Shown: one piece after another, positions 6,534 through 7,318 of the stretch | Numbering within the stretch: position 1 is the stretch's first letter | How the letters are laid out: each line of letters begins with the position of its first letter | Origin: JBEIUO01 sp964549785 | GTDB taxonomy: Bacteria > Planctomycetota > Phycisphaerae > Phycisphaerales > UBA1924 | Direction of reading: 5' to 3' | DNA: 7,318 nt | Assembly: GCA_964549785.1 (NCBI GenBank) | Contig: CAZJXA010000172.1 | Location: forward strand, 1-7,318 | Notes under the pieces: model-generated | Databases searched by the model: none | Seen by the model: the letters and a program-made list of their open reading frames with translations, nothing else | What the model was told of the DNA's origin: nothing | Made by a program: the position numbers and the translations under genes

Positions 6534-6752
6534 CTAGAGCGCGGGCGCTTCGGGCGTCGCGTTGGCGAAGGCAAACTGATGGGCGAGTGTGGTCTTGCCG
6601 CCGCCGGGAGCGCCCGCGATGAGGTTGAAGGAATACTCGGGGATGCCCCCGAGCAGAATCTCGTCCAAGCCCTCGACCCCGGTCGGGATGAGGCGAATCT
6701 TCACCCGGGGGTCGGCCCCCCGCGCGGTGTTTGCGTTGCGGTTGCCAGTCAT
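6534..6752 (-). CDS. N-terminal piece of the KaiC-like gene, up to the TAG
   Basis: This is the part translated before the amber codon, 72 aa ending EAPAL. It holds the TGVEGLDEILLGGIPEYS entry of the first KaiC domain and the complete P-loop, but lacks Walker B and the rest of the fold, so it should be unstable. The frame is open upstream to 6803, but those 17 extra codons lie inside the preceding gene; the ATGA overlap supports ATG 6752. If termination is efficient, translation would stop here and coupling to the kinase gene would be lost, unless ribosomes restart at ATG 6503. Confidence 0.6.
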   Translation of the reverse strand: MTGNRNANTARGADPRVKIRLIPTGVEGLDEILLGGIPEYSFNLIAGAPGGGKTTLAHQFAFANATPEAPAL

Positions 6753-7171
6753 TGGTTGTCCTCGTTCCCCAAAAAATCGGGGTCCGCCGCGAGTTCGGGC
6801 CAAGCCTCAAGAATCATTCCGAGTGTGAGCGGCTCTCCGATGAAGGCGACCAGCAAGCCGAGGAAGTGCGCGAGAATAGCGGCCGCTGCTTGGGCGCGAA
6901 TGCCGGGGTCATCAGGGGCGGCATCGGTGAGTTCCACCGCCCCCCTGGTGGCGATCCGGACGTTCTGCAAAGCGGCGGCTTCTCGGGCGGCGAGCGCGTT
7001 GGCCCGGCGCAGGAGCGACTCGAAGCCCTCAGGGCCGGAAATGCGCGCCAGCGGTCGGCGCAGCCGCTCGGTCACAAGAACGACAGGGTGTGCCCCGGCC
7101 GAAGACGATGGTGCGCTCGCGGCCACAAGACGCGGAGTGAGGTGCCGGATAAAGGGTGGCGGGGCGTGCAT
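6749..7171 (-). CDS. Small conserved-looking protein of unknown function, first gene of the KaiC-kinase operon
   Basis: This is a 140-aa protein that I cannot assign to a named family. Residues 1-28 are Pro/Ala/Ser-rich and probably disordered. Residues 29-80 contain basic helices (FESLLRRANALAAREAAAL at 50-68). Residues 93-113 form an Ala/Leu-rich helix (QAAAAILAHFLGLLVAFIG), and the ending GEPLTLGMILEAWPEL is polar and acidic. Short proteins ending in an FIGE-LTL-AWP pattern like this occur, from memory, beside KaiC-like ATPase genes in other bacteria, so a partner or adaptor role is a fair inference. Its stop overlaps the KaiC-like ATG by 4 nt (ATGA), which ties it to the operon. ATG 7171 is taken as start; upstream there is only GATGG, a weak ribosome binding site, so an internal GTG could be the true start. 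The hydrophobic stretch is more like a buried helix than a membrane anchor, but that is not settled. Confidence 0.75.
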   Translation of the reverse strand: MHAPPPFIRHLTPRLVAASAPSSSAGAHPVVLVTERLRRPLARISGPEGFESLLRRANALAAREAAALQNVRIATRGAVELTDAAPDDPGIRAQAAAAILAHFLGLLVAFIGEPLTLGMILEAWPELAADPDFLGNEDNQ

Positions 7172-7318
7172 AAGCCATCAGACGCGGAAAAAACGACGGG
7201 ACGCCGGACGCCGTGCAATGTTAGAAGGCATCGCCCGCCTGTGTTCGAGGCACCTTTGTCAGAAACCTTCTCGTGAGTGGGGCGGCAAAACCGTGAAACG
7301 CGAGGAGTCAGTGAGTTA
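7172..7318 (-). promoter_or_regulatory. Leader and probable promoter region of the KaiC-kinase operon
   Basis: The operon's first gene starts at 7171, so its promoter should lie here. On the minus strand, TAACAT (7210-7215) could serve as a -10 box, but no matching -35 is spaced correctly. A T6 tract close to the start (7187-7192) is the only strongly AT-biased stretch. On the plus strand an open frame runs from ATG 7218 to the window edge without a stop, so a divergent gene may begin here, but 33 codons are too few to judge. Confidence 0.3.

Larger units (their letters stand above)
5121..6752 (-). pseudogene. KaiC-like double RecA-fold ATPase interrupted by one in-frame TAG
   Basis: Read through, this is a 543-codon protein of the KaiC family: two fused RecA-type ATPase domains that form hexamers and act in signalling, not necessarily in a clock. 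Domain 1 has Walker A GAPGGGKT at 47-54 and Walker B IVIVDS at about 161-166. Domain 2 has Walker A GPSGSGKS at 311-318, the paired catalytic Glu (FEEVPSE) at 341-342, and Walker B LVIDS at about 398-402. Codon 73 is TAG (6534-6536), directly after APAL and before FTVLGEPAIKMLRYQQQF. Relatives generally have an aromatic residue at that place. No frameshift or other stop occurs in the frame. ATG 6752 overlaps the upstream gene's TGA as ATGA, and the TGA at 5121 overlaps the kinase ATG. Domain 1 would be cut right after Walker A, so without read-through no complete protein forms. A recent nonsense mutation, a base-call error, or recoding all fit; only resequencing separates them. Confidence 0.85.

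Noticed and set aside
1606..6752. Genome-wide reassignment of TAG, since the intact genes here end only in TGA or TAA
   Set aside because: Six genes are too few to judge, and the decayed toxin also contains a TGA, so decay explains its stops better than recoding.
6753..6803. Longer KaiC-like start at 6803
   Set aside because: The 17 extra codons overlap the upstream gene and precede the ATGA junction; ATG 6752 is the better start.
7218..7318. Plus-strand frame from ATG 7218 open to the window edge
   Set aside because: Only 33 codons, no ribosome binding site, and no recognisable protein; it may be the start of a divergent gene but cannot be supported.
1..7318. CRISPR array, insertion sequence or integron attC site
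   Set aside because: No regularly spaced repeats, no transposase or integrase frame, and no paired attC core sites were found on either strand.

Overview
The window looks like chromosomal DNA from a GC-rich bacterium, most likely of the Planctomycetota (Phycisphaera-type). The grounds are the GC-rich third positions, mostly weak or absent Shine-Dalgarno sites, and the mix of a DoxX-like membrane protein, a KaiC-like ATPase operon and a stand-alone Orc1/Cdc6-like ATPase. The phylum is an inference from gene style; no marker gene proves it.

The left part (1-2080) has the character of an accessory region. It holds one AAA+ ATPase gene (202-1518, +) with a winged-helix-like C-terminus. A toxin-antitoxin remnant faces it on the minus strand: an intact small antitoxin (1791-2030) and a broken PIN-domain toxin (1606-1794) with two in-frame stops and no 3' half. 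The region abuts the 3' end of a tRNA-Leu(UAG) gene (2081-2165, -). A loose copy of that tRNA 3' end occurs at 27-45, so this may be the scar of a small tRNA-targeting element, but no integrase is visible.

The middle (2166-3259) holds one plus-strand gene for a DoxX-family four-helix membrane protein. It carries an unusual insert of about 150 residues, rich in Pro, Glu and Arg, between helices 1 and 2. It converges on the operon to its right across a 92-bp gap with a small hairpin.

The right part (3352-7171) is a minus-strand operon of three genes joined by two 4-nt ATGA overlaps. In order of transcription these are a small protein of unknown function (140 aa), a double-domain KaiC-like RecA-fold ATPase (about 543 codons), and a hybrid sensor histidine kinase (PAS, HisKA, HATPase, receiver; 590 aa). 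The tight coupling suggests a KaiC-plus-kinase signalling module without KaiA or KaiB. The KaiC-like gene is interrupted by one in-frame TAG at codon 73, inside a conserved block. Everything else in the frame on both sides looks intact, so this is either a very recent nonsense mutation, a sequencing error, or a read-through site.

The points most worth checking are the amber codon in the otherwise healthy operon, the unknown small partner protein, the decayed toxin beside its intact antitoxin at the tRNA, and the insert in the DoxX protein.
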